In this document: in pieces, positions 7,177 through 15,714 of the stretch | How positions within the stretch are numbered: position 1 is the stretch's first letter | How the letters are laid out: each line of letters begins with the position of its first letter | Source of the DNA: Psychrobacter sanguinis | GTDB lineage: Bacteria > Pseudomonadota > Gammaproteobacteria > Pseudomonadales > Moraxellaceae | Assembly (NCBI RefSeq): GCF_020736705.1 | Contig: NZ_CP085990.1 | Coordinates: 2,232,001-2,296,000, forward strand | Reading direction: 5' to 3' | Length of the DNA stretch: 64,000 nucleotides | Translations under genes and position numbers: made by a program | The notes under the pieces: model-generated | The model's database searches: none | Told to the model about the DNA's origin: nothing | The model's input: only the letters and a program-made list of their open reading frames with translations

Positions 7177-9294
7177 ATGCGAATGCCTGAACCAAGATCT
7201 TCCCGTCAATTAAATCAATTAGCCACTCAATTGCAAGATGAAGCTGAAATCACAGGCGTTAATGCCTCTGGTACTCAAATATCTAGCCGTGCGTTTGAAA
7301 TGGTCACAGACTTTGAGCCTGCAGGCGATCAACCTCAAGCCATCGAGAAGTTGGTGAAAGGGATTGAAGCAGGTATGGATGCCCAGTTGTTACTTGGGGT
7401 AACAGGTTCTGGTAAGACTTATACCATGGCCAAAGTCATCAGTGAGACCCAGCGTCCAACGATAATTATGGCGCACAACAAGACATTAGCGGCTCAGCTG
7501 TACGGGGAATTTAAATCTTTCTTTCCTAATAACGCGGTTGAGTATTTCGTCAGTTATTATGATTACTATCAGCCTGAAGCGTATGTCGCTGCCAGTGATA
7601 CCTTCATTGAAAAAGACAGTGCCATTAACGATCACATTGACCAAATGCGTCTGTCAGCCACCCGTGCTTTACTTGAGCGCCGTGACGCGATTATTATCTC
7701 CTCGGTATCGTCAATCTATGGCTTAGGTGACCCAGAAAGTTACCTGAAGATGCTATTGCACATTGTGGTCGGTGATGTCGTGGATCGTAATGCCTTAATT
7801 AAGCGATTGGTGGCCTTACAATATACTCGCAATGAGCTGGATTTTGAGCGTGGTACATATCGTCTGCGTGGCGAGCTATTGGACATATATCCTGCCGAAT
7901 CAGAACAATTGGCCGTGCGTATCAGTATGTTTGATGATGAAGTTGAAAAGATCAGCTGGTTTGACCCACTAACTGGTAAGACGGTACGTAGCGTTCCGCG
8001 CATTACTATCTATCCTAAATCGCACTATGTAACACCGCGTGAGAAACTTGAAGCGGCTAGTAAGACCATTCGTGCAGAGTTGGATGAAAGACTGGAATAC
8101 TTCCGTGCAAATGATAAGTTAATCGAAGCTCAGCGTATTAAAGAACGTACCCAATATGACCTAGAGATGATTCAACAGCTTGGTTACTGTAATGGTATCG
8201 AGAACTACTCGCAGCATTTATCAGGTCGTCCTGCAGGAGAAGCGCCGCCTACTTTATTTGATTATATTCCCCCTGACGCTTTGCTGTTTATTGATGAGTC
8301 TCATGTGACTGTGCCTCAAATTGGGGCAATGTACAAAGGCGACCGCTCGCGTAAAGAGAACTTAGTCAACTATGGTTTTCGTCTACCAAGTGCGATGGAC
8401 AACCGTCCTATGAAGTTTGAAGAGTGGGAGAAAATCAAACCTACTACGATTTTCGTCTCTGCAACACCAGCACAGTATGAGCTAGAGCACAGTGAGCAAA
8501 TCGTCGAGCAGGTAGTACGTCCAACCGGTTTGATTGACCCTGAGATTGAAATTCGTCCGGTATTAACTCAGGTTGATGATGTGTTATCGGAGATTACTAA
8601 GCGTCGTGAAGTTAATGAGCGGGTATTGATTACCACCTTAACCAAGCGTATGTCTGAAGATTTGACCGACTATCTGAAAGAATATGATGTCAAAGTGGCT
8701 TATCTGCATTCAGACATTGATACCGTAGAGCGAATGCAGATTATTCATGAGCTGCGTACGGGTGTGCACGATGTGTTAGTCGGTATTAACTTGCTACGTG
8801 AGGGTTTAGATATGCCCGAAGTGTCTTTAGTAGCTATATTTGATGCTGATAAAGAAGGCTTCTTGCGCTCTGAGCGTTCACTGATTCAGACCATTGGTCG
8901 TGCTGCGCGTAACTTAAATGGTAAGGCTATTTTATATGCCGATAAAATTACGCCTAGTATGGAAAAAGCGATTGAAGAAACTGACCGTCGTCGTGAGAAG
9001 CAAATTGCCTTTAACCTTGAGCATGGTATTATGCCTAAATCGGCTACCCGTAGTATCACTGATAAGATTGATACCGGTGAGGTAGAAGAAGATTTAAATG
9101 ACAATCAGGCGATTCCAAGCAGTAGTGGATTACCCGATGTGGATATTGAGATTTTACGCAGTCCTGATTTATTGGCGAAAGAAATTAATCGTCTTGAGAA
9201 GCAGATGAAGCAATTCTCACGTGAGCTTAAATTTGAAGATGCGGCCAAAGTACGTGATAAAGTGCTTGAGCTTCGCGCTTATATTGTGCAGTAA
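7177..9294 (+). CDS. uvrB: Excinuclease ABC subunit B
   Basis: UvrB, the damage-verifying DNA helicase-like subunit of UvrABC nucleotide excision repair, 705 aa. Walker A is [12 protein letters not shown] (about residues 80-91). The beta-hairpin that clamps the damaged strand is visible as [20 protein letters not shown], then [14 protein letters not shown]. Walker B is [10 protein letters not shown], the helicase motifs V and VI appear in [19 protein letters not shown] and QTIGRAARN, and the C-terminal UVR domain that binds UvrC is [20 protein letters not shown], then [13 protein letters not shown]. The first about 35 residues are an extra, less conserved N-terminal extension, so a start a little downstream (second ATG at 7183) is possible. 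It is monocistronic, with a terminator behind it. I see no convincing LexA box. Confidence 0.98.
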   Translation: MRMPEPRSSRQLNQLATQLQDEAEITGVNASGTQISSRAFEMVTDFEPAGDQPQAIEKLVKGIEAGMDAQLLLGVTGSGKTYTMAKVISETQRPTIIMAHNKTLAAQLYGEFKSFFPNNAVEYFVSYYDYYQPEAYVAASDTFIEKDSAINDHIDQMRLSATRALLERRDAIIISSVSSIYGLGDPESYLKMLLHIVVGDVVDRNALIKRLVALQYTRNELDFERGTYRLRGELLDIYPAESEQLAVRISMFDDEVEKISWFDPLTGKTVRSVPRITIYPKSHYVTPREKLEAASKTIRAELDERLEYFRANDKLIEAQRIKERTQYDLEMIQQLGYCNGIENYSQHLSGRPAGEAPPTLFDYIPPDALLFIDESHVTVPQIGAMYKGDRSRKENLVNYGFRLPSAMDNRPMKFEEWEKIKPTTIFVSATPAQYELEHSEQIVEQVVRPTGLIDPEIEIRPVLTQVDDVLSEITKRREVNERVLITTLTKRMSEDLTDYLKEYDVKVAYLHSDIDTVERMQIIHELRTGVHDVLVGINLLREGLDMPEVSLVAIFDADKEGFLRSERSLIQTIGRAARNLNGKAILYADKITPSMEKAIEETDRRREKQIAFNLEHGIMPKSATRSITDKIDTGEVEEDLNDNQAIPSSSGLPDVDIEILRSPDLLAKEINRLEKQMKQFSRELKFEDAAKVRDKVLELRAYIVQ

Positions 9295-9325
9295 TTCAGT
9301 TTCAGTAGGTTTTTATAGTAATGAT

Positions 9326-9357
9326 AAAGGTGAGTCATTAATTGACTCGCCTTTTTT
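9326..9357 (+). terminator. Terminator after uvrB
   Basis: A stem of about 12 bp including one G-U pair (AAAGG-TGAGTCA with TGACTCG-CCTTT) followed by T7. Confidence 0.85.
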
Positions 9358-9576
9358 TATGTCTACTTTCTTTGTGTCTAATCTAATATGATATGAAACC
9401 TGTATTCAGTCTATCTATAATTTGAATTATAAGCATTTGAATTAACTGTTTACGAATCAGATGTTGAGAGATGAAGAGCTCAAATCAGACATAATAATCC
9501 AACCCGTAATATTACCTAAAATAGCCTAAGCAGAAATACAAGCTTATATTCTTAGCATCAATATACACCTATACTT

Positions 9577-9993
9577 TTATCGACATTTCAGCTCTAAATT
9601 TCCCATTTTTAGCCCAATAATCACTTTACCGTTTAAATAAGTCTTATAGTTTTCGCATTTAAGCATCTGAGTTTTACCGTTATTAAAAGATTCTACTGAA
9701 AAAAGACAGCCGGTAGCATTGCCGTAAATATACTCATTGTCTTGAGCGCAATATGTATCGCCTATCGAAGGTTCGGAACTTAAATCAGGTGGGATTTGAT
9801 TGGCAGGTGTGTCGGTCCAATCTTCAGGAACATCACCGACAGGCCGAGTAGCGATTGTGCTATCTGTCGTCACAGATAGATCACTAGATTGTGCCGAGTT
9901 TGGGGTAATCGGTTTATCAGATTTGTTGTTAGAGTTAGTAGAGCAGCCGCTTGCCACAAAAAACAGAGCGGTTATGGCAGTTAATAAAGGCAA
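9577..9993 (-). CDS. Small putative lipoprotein, unknown function
   Basis: A 138-aa open frame with a lipobox VASG-C at about residue 17, a Ser/Thr/Asn/Pro-rich linker to about residue 75, and a C-terminal part with four cysteines (YCAQDNEY, GCLFSV, LKCENY, LKCR), suggesting a small disulfide-bonded domain outside the inner membrane. The only usable start is TTG at 9993, without a good ribosome-binding site and without the usual positive charges before the hydrophobic core. The frame stays open for about 14 further codons but has no ATG there. A real start may therefore be non-canonical, or the 5' end may be damaged. It is not similar to anything I can name. Confidence 0.55.
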   Translation of the reverse strand: MPLLTAITALFFVASGCSTNSNNKSDKPITPNSAQSSDLSVTTDSTIATRPVGDVPEDWTDTPANQIPPDLSSEPSIGDTYCAQDNEYIYGNATGCLFSVESFNNGKTQMLKCENYKTYLNGKVIIGLKMGNLELKCR

Positions 9994-10006
9994 CTGTACT
10001 AAATAA

Positions 10007-10281
10007 AAGAGGAGTATTAAGGGAAGGCATGCTCATATTACAGTCCTTTATATTAAGAGATAGTAATTTTTTAACAGTATATTAAATAAATTTAAATTAA
10101 TATTTTAATATGTTAAGGTTTTGGCCATGACCATGACTTAGATTAATCCTTTAAATTGCTGATTAATCAAATTGTTAACTGGCAAAGTCGTTAATCTGCT
10201 CGTTCTATGTTACTTAAGACCTAGCTAAGAATAATACTCAATGTAATATATTGAAGTTTTTTCAAGAGGAAGTTCGCTACT
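10007..10281. other. AT-rich spacer upstream of the lipoprotein gene, no gene seen
   Basis: The stretch between the lipoprotein start and the nirD terminator is AT rich, with short inverted AT repeats around 10070-10115, and holds no convincing ORF. It would contain the promoter of the lipoprotein gene. Confidence 0.5.
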
Positions 10282-10313
10282 AAAAAAAGAATAAGAGTCT
10301 AAGACCCTTATCC
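10282..10313 (-). terminator. Terminator of the nirBD unit
   Basis: On the minus strand ATAAGGGTC pairs with GACTCTTAT around a TTA loop (one G-U pair), followed by seven T. It lies 30 bp after the nirD stop. Confidence 0.85.
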
Positions 10314-10342
10314 TTTCTATTTTAATTACTTTAATAAATGGC

Positions 10343-10720
10343 TTAAGCTGCTATTGCATCTTTCAGGCTGACTATAACTTTATCGCCTTCTAAGCTCACG
10401 TCATAGCAATCCAGTTTAACCGTGTCATCATCTAAGCATTGCCCCGTGGCTAGGTCAAATCGCTGCTTGTAAATAGGGGAGGCAATATAGATAACTTCTT
10501 GCTCCTTAACGCTACCATCTTGCAATTCAGTCTTGATATGGGTGCCCCCAATTAGACCACGCGATAATACATTGGCGTTACTAAAAGGATCAAAGTTATC
10601 AATGGCGAAGAGTTGGTCATCTTTGGTACGAAAAACAGCCACTTGTTTGCCCTCTATCAGGGCACAAACGCCCCCTTCTGGGATGATATCATTAAGTTTA
10701 CAAATTAATTGAGTGGTCAT
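10343..10720 (-). CDS. nirD: Nitrite reductase (NAD(P)H) small subunit
   Basis: NirD, the Rieske-like small subunit of cytoplasmic NAD(P)H-dependent assimilatory nitrite reductase, 125 aa. The fold is recognisable from LNDIIPEGGVCALIEGKQVAVFR, then DQLFAIDNFDPFSNANVLSRGLIG, and IASPIYKQRFDLATGQCLDD. As in other NirD proteins the Rieske Cys-His cluster ligands are absent (PFS instead of the usual CPH), so it should not carry a cluster itself. It follows nirB by 46 bp on the same strand and is closed by a terminator. Confidence 0.95.
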   Translation of the reverse strand: MTTQLICKLNDIIPEGGVCALIEGKQVAVFRTKDDQLFAIDNFDPFSNANVLSRGLIGGTHIKTELQDGSVKEQEVIYIASPIYKQRFDLATGQCLDDDTVKLDCYDVSLEGDKVIVSLKDAIAA

Positions 10721-10766
10721 AAGACTTTCCTTGTGTCAGTGATTATGAAATAGGAGTTAGGTAACG

Positions 10767-13403
10767 CTAAACTATCGTTTCTAACACCTGTTTTTCGGTT
10801 TCAGTAGCAGGACGAATTTGCTCACGCTCAGTCACAAATACTACGTTGTCATCAGCCAATTCACTGTTAACAAAATGACGGAAACGTTTTAGCTTCTCTT
10901 TGTCAGTAATGGTGGCTTTCCACTCGCAAACATAATTATCAACCAATAACTGCATTTGCTCTTCTAATTCTTCGACAATACCTAAGCTGTCGTCGATAAT
11001 GACCTGTTTTAGATAATCTAAGCCACCCTCTAAGCTTTCACGCCACTTTGAGGTGCGCTGTAATTTATCGGCAGTCTTGATATAGAACATGGTAATACGG
11101 TCAATGTACTGAATTAAGGTATCGGTATCGAGATCTGTGGCAAAAAGCTCGCCATGACGAGGCACCATGCCGCCGTTGCCAGCCACATAAAGGTTCCAAC
11201 CATTTTCAGTGGCTATAATACCGAAATCTTTGGATTGAGCTTCAGCACATTCACGAGTACAACCTGAAACCCCCATCTTAATCTTATGCGGTGAACGCAC
11301 GCCCTTATAACGGTCCTCAAGCCTGATGGCAAGCCCCATGCTGTCTTCTACGCCATAGCGGCACCAGTTATTACCCACACAAGATTTTACGGTGCGTAGA
11401 GATTTACCATACGCATGACCGGTTTCGAAACCTGCCTCGACTAAACGCTCCCAAATATCGGGCAACTGTTCTAATCGTGCCCCAAATAAGTCCACACGCT
11501 GTCCACCAGTTATTTTGGTATAAAGATTAAAATCTTTGGCGACCTGACCCAATACAATAAGTTTATCAGCGGTAATCTCACCACCAGCCACACGGGGCAC
11601 AACTGAGTAGGTACCATCTTTCTGGATATTGCCTAAGTAATAATCGTTGGTCTCTTGCAGTGGAGCAAGCTCTGTCTTTAGGACATAATCGTTCCAACAT
11701 GACGATAAGATAGAGGCCACAGCAGGCTTGCATATCTCACAGCCACGGCCGCTACCGTGCTCAGTTAATAGTTCATCAAAGGTTTTAATACCTTGTACTC
11801 TTACTAAGCTATAAAGCTCTTGACGAGAATAAGCAAAATGCTCACACAGATCATTATTGACCTCAAAACCTAGCTCGGTAAGCTGATGCGCCAAGACATC
11901 TTTTACCATTGGGGCACAGCCCCCACAGCCGGTACCGGCCTTAGTACCGCTTTTAACATCAGCAATTGAGTAAGCACCCTCATTGACCGCGCCACAAATA
12001 GCGCCTTTGGTAACATTAAAGCAAGAACAGATGGTGGCTGTATCGGGAAGGTTATCAACGCTCATAGAGGGCTTTTCAACATTAGGTAATATTAGGCTTT
12101 CGGGATGAGCAGGCAAGTCAATATCATTTAAAAACAACTGCAATAAATTATTGTAGTCTTCGGTATCACCGACCATGACAGCGCCCAATAGCTTTTTATT
12201 ATCGCTATTGGTGACCAGCTTTTTATAAATTCCTTCGTTAGGATTCTGATAGACATAACTTAAACTACCTTCAGTTTTGCCGTGAGCATCACCGATACTA
12301 CCGACATCGACATCCATAAGTTTAAGCTTGGTGCTCATATCAGCACCGGTAAAAGTTTGCTCAGTATCACCCGCTATTTGAGCGGCACAGATACTGGCCA
12401 TGGTGTATCCAGGCGCTACTAGGCCAAAGATTTTATTGTCCCAAACCGCACACTCACCGATGGCGTAAATATCTTCATTATTGGTCTGGCAAAAATCATT
12501 GATTAAAATACCACCGCGGCCGCCCAAGGTAACACCGCACTCAGGGTTGTTTTTCATTATGGCATCTTGCGGACGGATGCCGGCACTAAACAAAATAAGG
12601 TCTGTATTAAGCTCCGTATCATCAGTGAACTTCATAGTTAAGAAGGTGCCTTTATCGAGATGTACCTCATCTTGGACATCTTTTTGATGGATGTCATGGT
12701 TTAAGGAAACGCTACGATTATGAATAATTTCTTGAGTGTTTTTACCAGTCAGTACGGTTACGCCCAACGCTTCGATTTTTTTCTTTAGAATCTCACCGCC
12801 AGCTGGGTCTAGTTGGACTCCCATAAGCTGAGGTGCAAATTCGACCACATAAGTTTCAAGACCTAAAGTAACCAAAGCTTTGGCGGCTTCTAACCCCAAT
12901 AGACCACCGCCGACAACCACGCCCTTTTTAACGTTGGGTTTGTTTGCCGTGGTAAGAATGTCATCTAAGTCGGCGATAGTGCGGTACACGTGACAATGTG
13001 AGTGATTGCCACCTTCAATAGGTGGGACGAAAGGATAAGAGCCAGTGGCCAATACTAGTTTCTCGTAGGAAATACTTTCTCCGCCTTCCACAGTGATGCT
13101 GTGTGTGTCACTGTTAATGTCAACGATTCGTTTATTAAGATGAAGCTTAATGCCTGTGGCATCATAGTGAGCCATGTCCACCAAGTTTAGTTTGCTAGCA
13201 TCTTTGTGCTCAAAGTAGCTCGATAAATAAACACGGTCATAAGCGGGGCGGTCTTCTTCAGCAAAGACATGAATGTCATATTTTTTATTTAAGCCAAGTT
13301 CAATTGCTTTCTCTACAAAATGATGACCAACCATGCCATTACCAACCACTATTAAATTGGCTTTATCTTTGCTGTTTGTTTTATTCATATCTGCCTTACT
13401 CAT
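10767..13403 (-). CDS. nirB: Nitrite reductase (NAD(P)H) large subunit
   Basis: NirB reduces nitrite to ammonium with NAD(P)H, using FAD, [2Fe-2S], [4Fe-4S] and sirohaem. The 878-aa protein has an N-terminal FAD site (LIVVGNGMVGHHFVEKA), a second Rossmann motif (GVVVGGGLLGLEAAKAL), a BFD-like [2Fe-2S] domain near residues 455-505 (ICSCFNVTKGAICGAV, then GTGCGGCAPMV), a second CxxC-type segment (GRGCEICKPAV), and the C-terminal sirohaem/[4Fe-4S] half with SCVGNNWCRYG and MGVSGCTRECAEAQ. The ATG at 13403 has AAGGA at good distance. Together with nirD, nasC and cobA it completes conversion of nitrate to ammonium. A weaker sigma-54-like element lies about 90 bp upstream. Confidence 0.97.
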   Translation of the reverse strand: MSKADMNKTNSKDKANLIVVGNGMVGHHFVEKAIELGLNKKYDIHVFAEEDRPAYDRVYLSSYFEHKDASKLNLVDMAHYDATGIKLHLNKRIVDINSDTHSITVEGGESISYEKLVLATGSYPFVPPIEGGNHSHCHVYRTIADLDDILTTANKPNVKKGVVVGGGLLGLEAAKALVTLGLETYVVEFAPQLMGVQLDPAGGEILKKKIEALGVTVLTGKNTQEIIHNRSVSLNHDIHQKDVQDEVHLDKGTFLTMKFTDDTELNTDLILFSAGIRPQDAIMKNNPECGVTLGGRGGILINDFCQTNNEDIYAIGECAVWDNKIFGLVAPGYTMASICAAQIAGDTEQTFTGADMSTKLKLMDVDVGSIGDAHGKTEGSLSYVYQNPNEGIYKKLVTNSDNKKLLGAVMVGDTEDYNNLLQLFLNDIDLPAHPESLILPNVEKPSMSVDNLPDTATICSCFNVTKGAICGAVNEGAYSIADVKSGTKAGTGCGGCAPMVKDVLAHQLTELGFEVNNDLCEHFAYSRQELYSLVRVQGIKTFDELLTEHGSGRGCEICKPAVASILSSCWNDYVLKTELAPLQETNDYYLGNIQKDGTYSVVPRVAGGEITADKLIVLGQVAKDFNLYTKITGGQRVDLFGARLEQLPDIWERLVEAGFETGHAYGKSLRTVKSCVGNNWCRYGVEDSMGLAIRLEDRYKGVRSPHKIKMGVSGCTRECAEAQSKDFGIIATENGWNLYVAGNGGMVPRHGELFATDLDTDTLIQYIDRITMFYIKTADKLQRTSKWRESLEGGLDYLKQVIIDDSLGIVEELEEQMQLLVDNYVCEWKATITDKEKLKRFRHFVNSELADDNVVFVTEREQIRPATETEKQVLETIV

Positions 13404-13488
13404 GATTATTCCTTTAGATGGGTGTCAGGTAGCAGGCTAGGGAAGGACCCTTTAAAAAAGCCGACTACTTAGTGCCTACCGTAATACA

Positions 13489-13506
13489 TTCAATAATCAT
13501 GCCAAG
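13489..13506 (-). promoter_or_regulatory. Possible sigma-54 promoter of nirBD
   Basis: On the minus strand TTGGCATG and TTGA are arranged with GG and GA 10 bp apart. The -24 box is good, but the -12 box has GA instead of GC. The predicted start is about 75 nt before the nirB ATG. It is a weaker match than the one facing nasA. Confidence 0.4.
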
Positions 13507-13885
13507 CATCACATATTGTTTTTAAAGGATTCTTTTTAAAACAATAAGTAAAAAGGATAGGTTTGATCGAACAACAACACAGAAATAATTAACCCAACCC
13601 TATGGGGAAAGGCAGCCAATGAGCTTATATAGCTAATAAGCATTCGTGGTAAATGTTCATATTTTTTGTATTGGACATCATTAAACACCCTAAATGTTCT
13701 CTTATAAAAGGAAGCAATAGCTTGATAGGGAGTTGGATGTTTTTTTATGAAAGGCGTTAATTTGGTGCTTAATAAAATTAAATTGTCATATAAGGGCTAT
13801 TTCAGAGCAAAGCATTAAATCTTCTTTAAAGAGTTAACGATAAAATAAATAGCTAACTATAAAATTTATCTAAATAACAAATACA

Positions 13886-13901
13886 TGGCACGTAGCTTGC
13901 A
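13886..13901 (+). promoter_or_regulatory. Sigma-54 (-24/-12) promoter for the nitrate assimilation operon
   Basis: TGGCACG-TAGC-TTGCA matches the RpoN consensus, with the invariant GG at 13887-13888 and GC at 13899-13900 exactly 10 bp apart. The predicted start, about 13911, leaves a leader of about 115 nt before the transporter ATG. A single NtrC-like half site (TGGTGC, near 13764) lies about 120 bp upstream; no complete palindromic NtrC site was seen. This fits nitrogen control by NtrC/RpoN. Confidence 0.82.
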
Positions 13902-13968
13902 ACAACCTTATTAAGTAAACATTAAGTTATATTTTATTTTTCTTATATTTTAAGGTCTAATTTAATGT

Positions 13969-14009
13969 AAATAAGTCTGTTTTTATTTGGAGACACAGAC
14001 AATTTATTT
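13969..14009 (+). other. Hairpin in the leader of the nitrate transporter mRNA
   Basis: GTCTGT (13975-13980) pairs with ACAGAC (13995-14000), extended by AAATAA with TTATTT after a small bulge. It ends immediately before the ribosome-binding site AAAGGAAG, so it could influence translation or act as an attenuator. No U run follows, so it is not a simple terminator. Confidence 0.4.
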
Positions 14010-14026
14010 CATAAAAGGAAGCAAGT

Positions 14027-15529
14027 ATGTCGTCTGCAACCCCCGTACCACCCACAAAAGATAAGCTCAATGTCTTATCTTTTGCTGGTAAAAATAAAAT
14101 CCTACATTTAGGGTGGATGGCCTTTTTCCTTACCTTTTTCGTTTGGTTTAACCATGCCCCTTTTCTTTCCGCTATTGGAGAAACTCTGGATTTAACCAAG
14201 CAACAAGTTAAAACCTTACTTATCTTAAACGTGGCTTTAACCATTCCTGCTCGCGTTATTATCGGGATGCTAACCGATAAGTTTGGACCACGGATCGTCT
14301 ATACCTGTATTTTAGCGCTCGGAGTAATTCCCTGTTTTACGTTCGCGTTTGCCCAAGACTATACAACCCTTGCCTTATCACGTTTCATTTTAGGCTTCGT
14401 TGGGGCAGGCTTCGTGGTAGGTATTCGTTTAATCAGTGACTGGTTTCCTGCCAGCGAATTAGGTGCTGCAGAAGGCATCTATGGCGGTTGGGGTAACTTC
14501 GGTTCAGCAGCAGCAGCAATGCTATTACCGACACTGGCGATTGGCTTTGCGGCTTGGTTTGGTGGGGATGAAGGCTGGCGCTATGCTTGTGCCACTTCAG
14601 GCGTCGTTATGGGTCTATACAGTATTTTATTTTACAAATTCGTACGCGACACACCTAAGGGCTCAACTTATTTTAAACCTAAGAAGTCTGGTGCGATGGG
14701 GGTAACCTCTAAAGGTGATTTCTGGTTAATGATGGTGTTCAAACTTCCTATGTATTTAGCCTTGGCGCTACTGGCTTGGAAGCTGTCACCCACTGGTGTT
14801 AGTTTATTGAGTCAGACAGCGGTAAACTTTATCTACATTGGCTTAGCGCTACTGTATGTTTATGAGTTTGTGAGTAGCTATCGATTTAACAAAGAAGTAT
14901 TCACCACAGAAGTACCAGAAGCACAGCGTTATGATTTCAAACAAGTCGGCGTGTTAAACATTTTATATTTTGCTACCTTTGGTTCTGAGTTGGCCGTGGT
15001 GTCAATGTTACCGCTTTTTTATCTAGAAACTTTTGAAGTATCCGTGGTTGCTGCGGGTCTATTAGCATCTTCGTATGCCTTTATGAATTTAATGTCTCGT
15101 CCAGGTGGCGGTTGGTTAAGTGATCGTTTTGGTCGTAAAAGCACGCTACTTATTTTGACAGCCGGTCTGGCCATTGGTTACTTCTTAATGGGAATGGTTG
15201 ACTCGACTTGGCCGATCGCTTTGGCGTTGCTTATTACTATGTTTTGTTCATTCTTCGTGCAAGCAGGTGAGGGCGCAGTATTTGCGGTTATTCCTTTGAT
15301 TAAACGCAGTATGACAGGTCAGTTCGCTGGCATGACCGGTGCTTATGGCAACGTAGGCTCTGTGGTCTATTTAACGGTTTTAAGCTTAGTGTCTTATCAA
15401 GTGTTCTTTATGGTTATTGCCGCTACTGCAGTGATTGGTTTCTTAGCTTTATTTTTATTAAAAGAACCTTCAGGTGTCATCGTAGAAGAGATGCCAGATG
15501 GTAGCTTTGCTGAAATTAGTGTGACTTAA
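14027..15529 (+). CDS. nasA: Nitrate/nitrite transporter, MFS NNP family
   Basis: Imports nitrate (and probably nitrite) across the inner membrane. The 500-aa protein has about 12 membrane segments and both nitrate signatures: GWGNFGSAAAAMLL in the first half and GAYGNVGSVVYLT in the second. Substrate-binding arginines are likely in RFILGFVGAGFVVGIR and the second-half equivalents. MFS loop motifs are visible as GMLTDKFGPR and GGGWLSDRFGRKS. The central cytoplasmic loop (about residues 225-235) is short. The ATG follows AAAGGAAG. It is the first gene after the sigma-54 promoter and heads kinase-nasB-nasC-cobA; the same set is known from pseudomonads. Confidence 0.93.
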   Translation: MSSATPVPPTKDKLNVLSFAGKNKILHLGWMAFFLTFFVWFNHAPFLSAIGETLDLTKQQVKTLLILNVALTIPARVIIGMLTDKFGPRIVYTCILALGVIPCFTFAFAQDYTTLALSRFILGFVGAGFVVGIRLISDWFPASELGAAEGIYGGWGNFGSAAAAMLLPTLAIGFAAWFGGDEGWRYACATSGVVMGLYSILFYKFVRDTPKGSTYFKPKKSGAMGVTSKGDFWLMMVFKLPMYLALALLAWKLSPTGVSLLSQTAVNFIYIGLALLYVYEFVSSYRFNKEVFTTEVPEAQRYDFKQVGVLNILYFATFGSELAVVSMLPLFYLETFEVSVVAAGLLASSYAFMNLMSRPGGGWLSDRFGRKSTLLILTAGLAIGYFLMGMVDSTWPIALALLITMFCSFFVQAGEGAVFAVIPLIKRSMTGQFAGMTGAYGNVGSVVYLTVLSLVSYQVFFMVIAATAVIGFLALFLLKEPSGVIVEEMPDGSFAEISVT

Positions 15530-15596
15530 TTTAAAGACTATTCAGCTGGCTAAGTCTGGATAGATCACTTATCCAAGCTTATTGAGCGCTACATTT

Positions 15597-15632
15597 TAAG
15601 GTATAAAGTTTACAGTAAGCTTTATACCTTAA
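15597..15632 (+). other. Hairpin between the transporter and kinase genes
   Basis: A 13-bp AT-rich perfect stem (arms 15597-15609 and 15620-15632, containing AAGGTATAAAG and CTTTATACCTT) with a 10-nt loop. Only a short T run follows after a gap of six bases, so it is at most a leaky terminator or an mRNA-end stabiliser inside the operon. Confidence 0.5.
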
Positions 15633-15714
15633 CTGCTTTTTAGCTGAAATTTTTAAGCAATAAAAAAGTTATGGATGACGGAGCGATATTGCCAAATTTT
15701 AATAAGGAATAAAA

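Noticed and set aside
9295..9576. Possible small RNA downstream of uvrB
   Set aside because: Only the uvrB terminator is clear; no second promoter-terminator pair could be seen.
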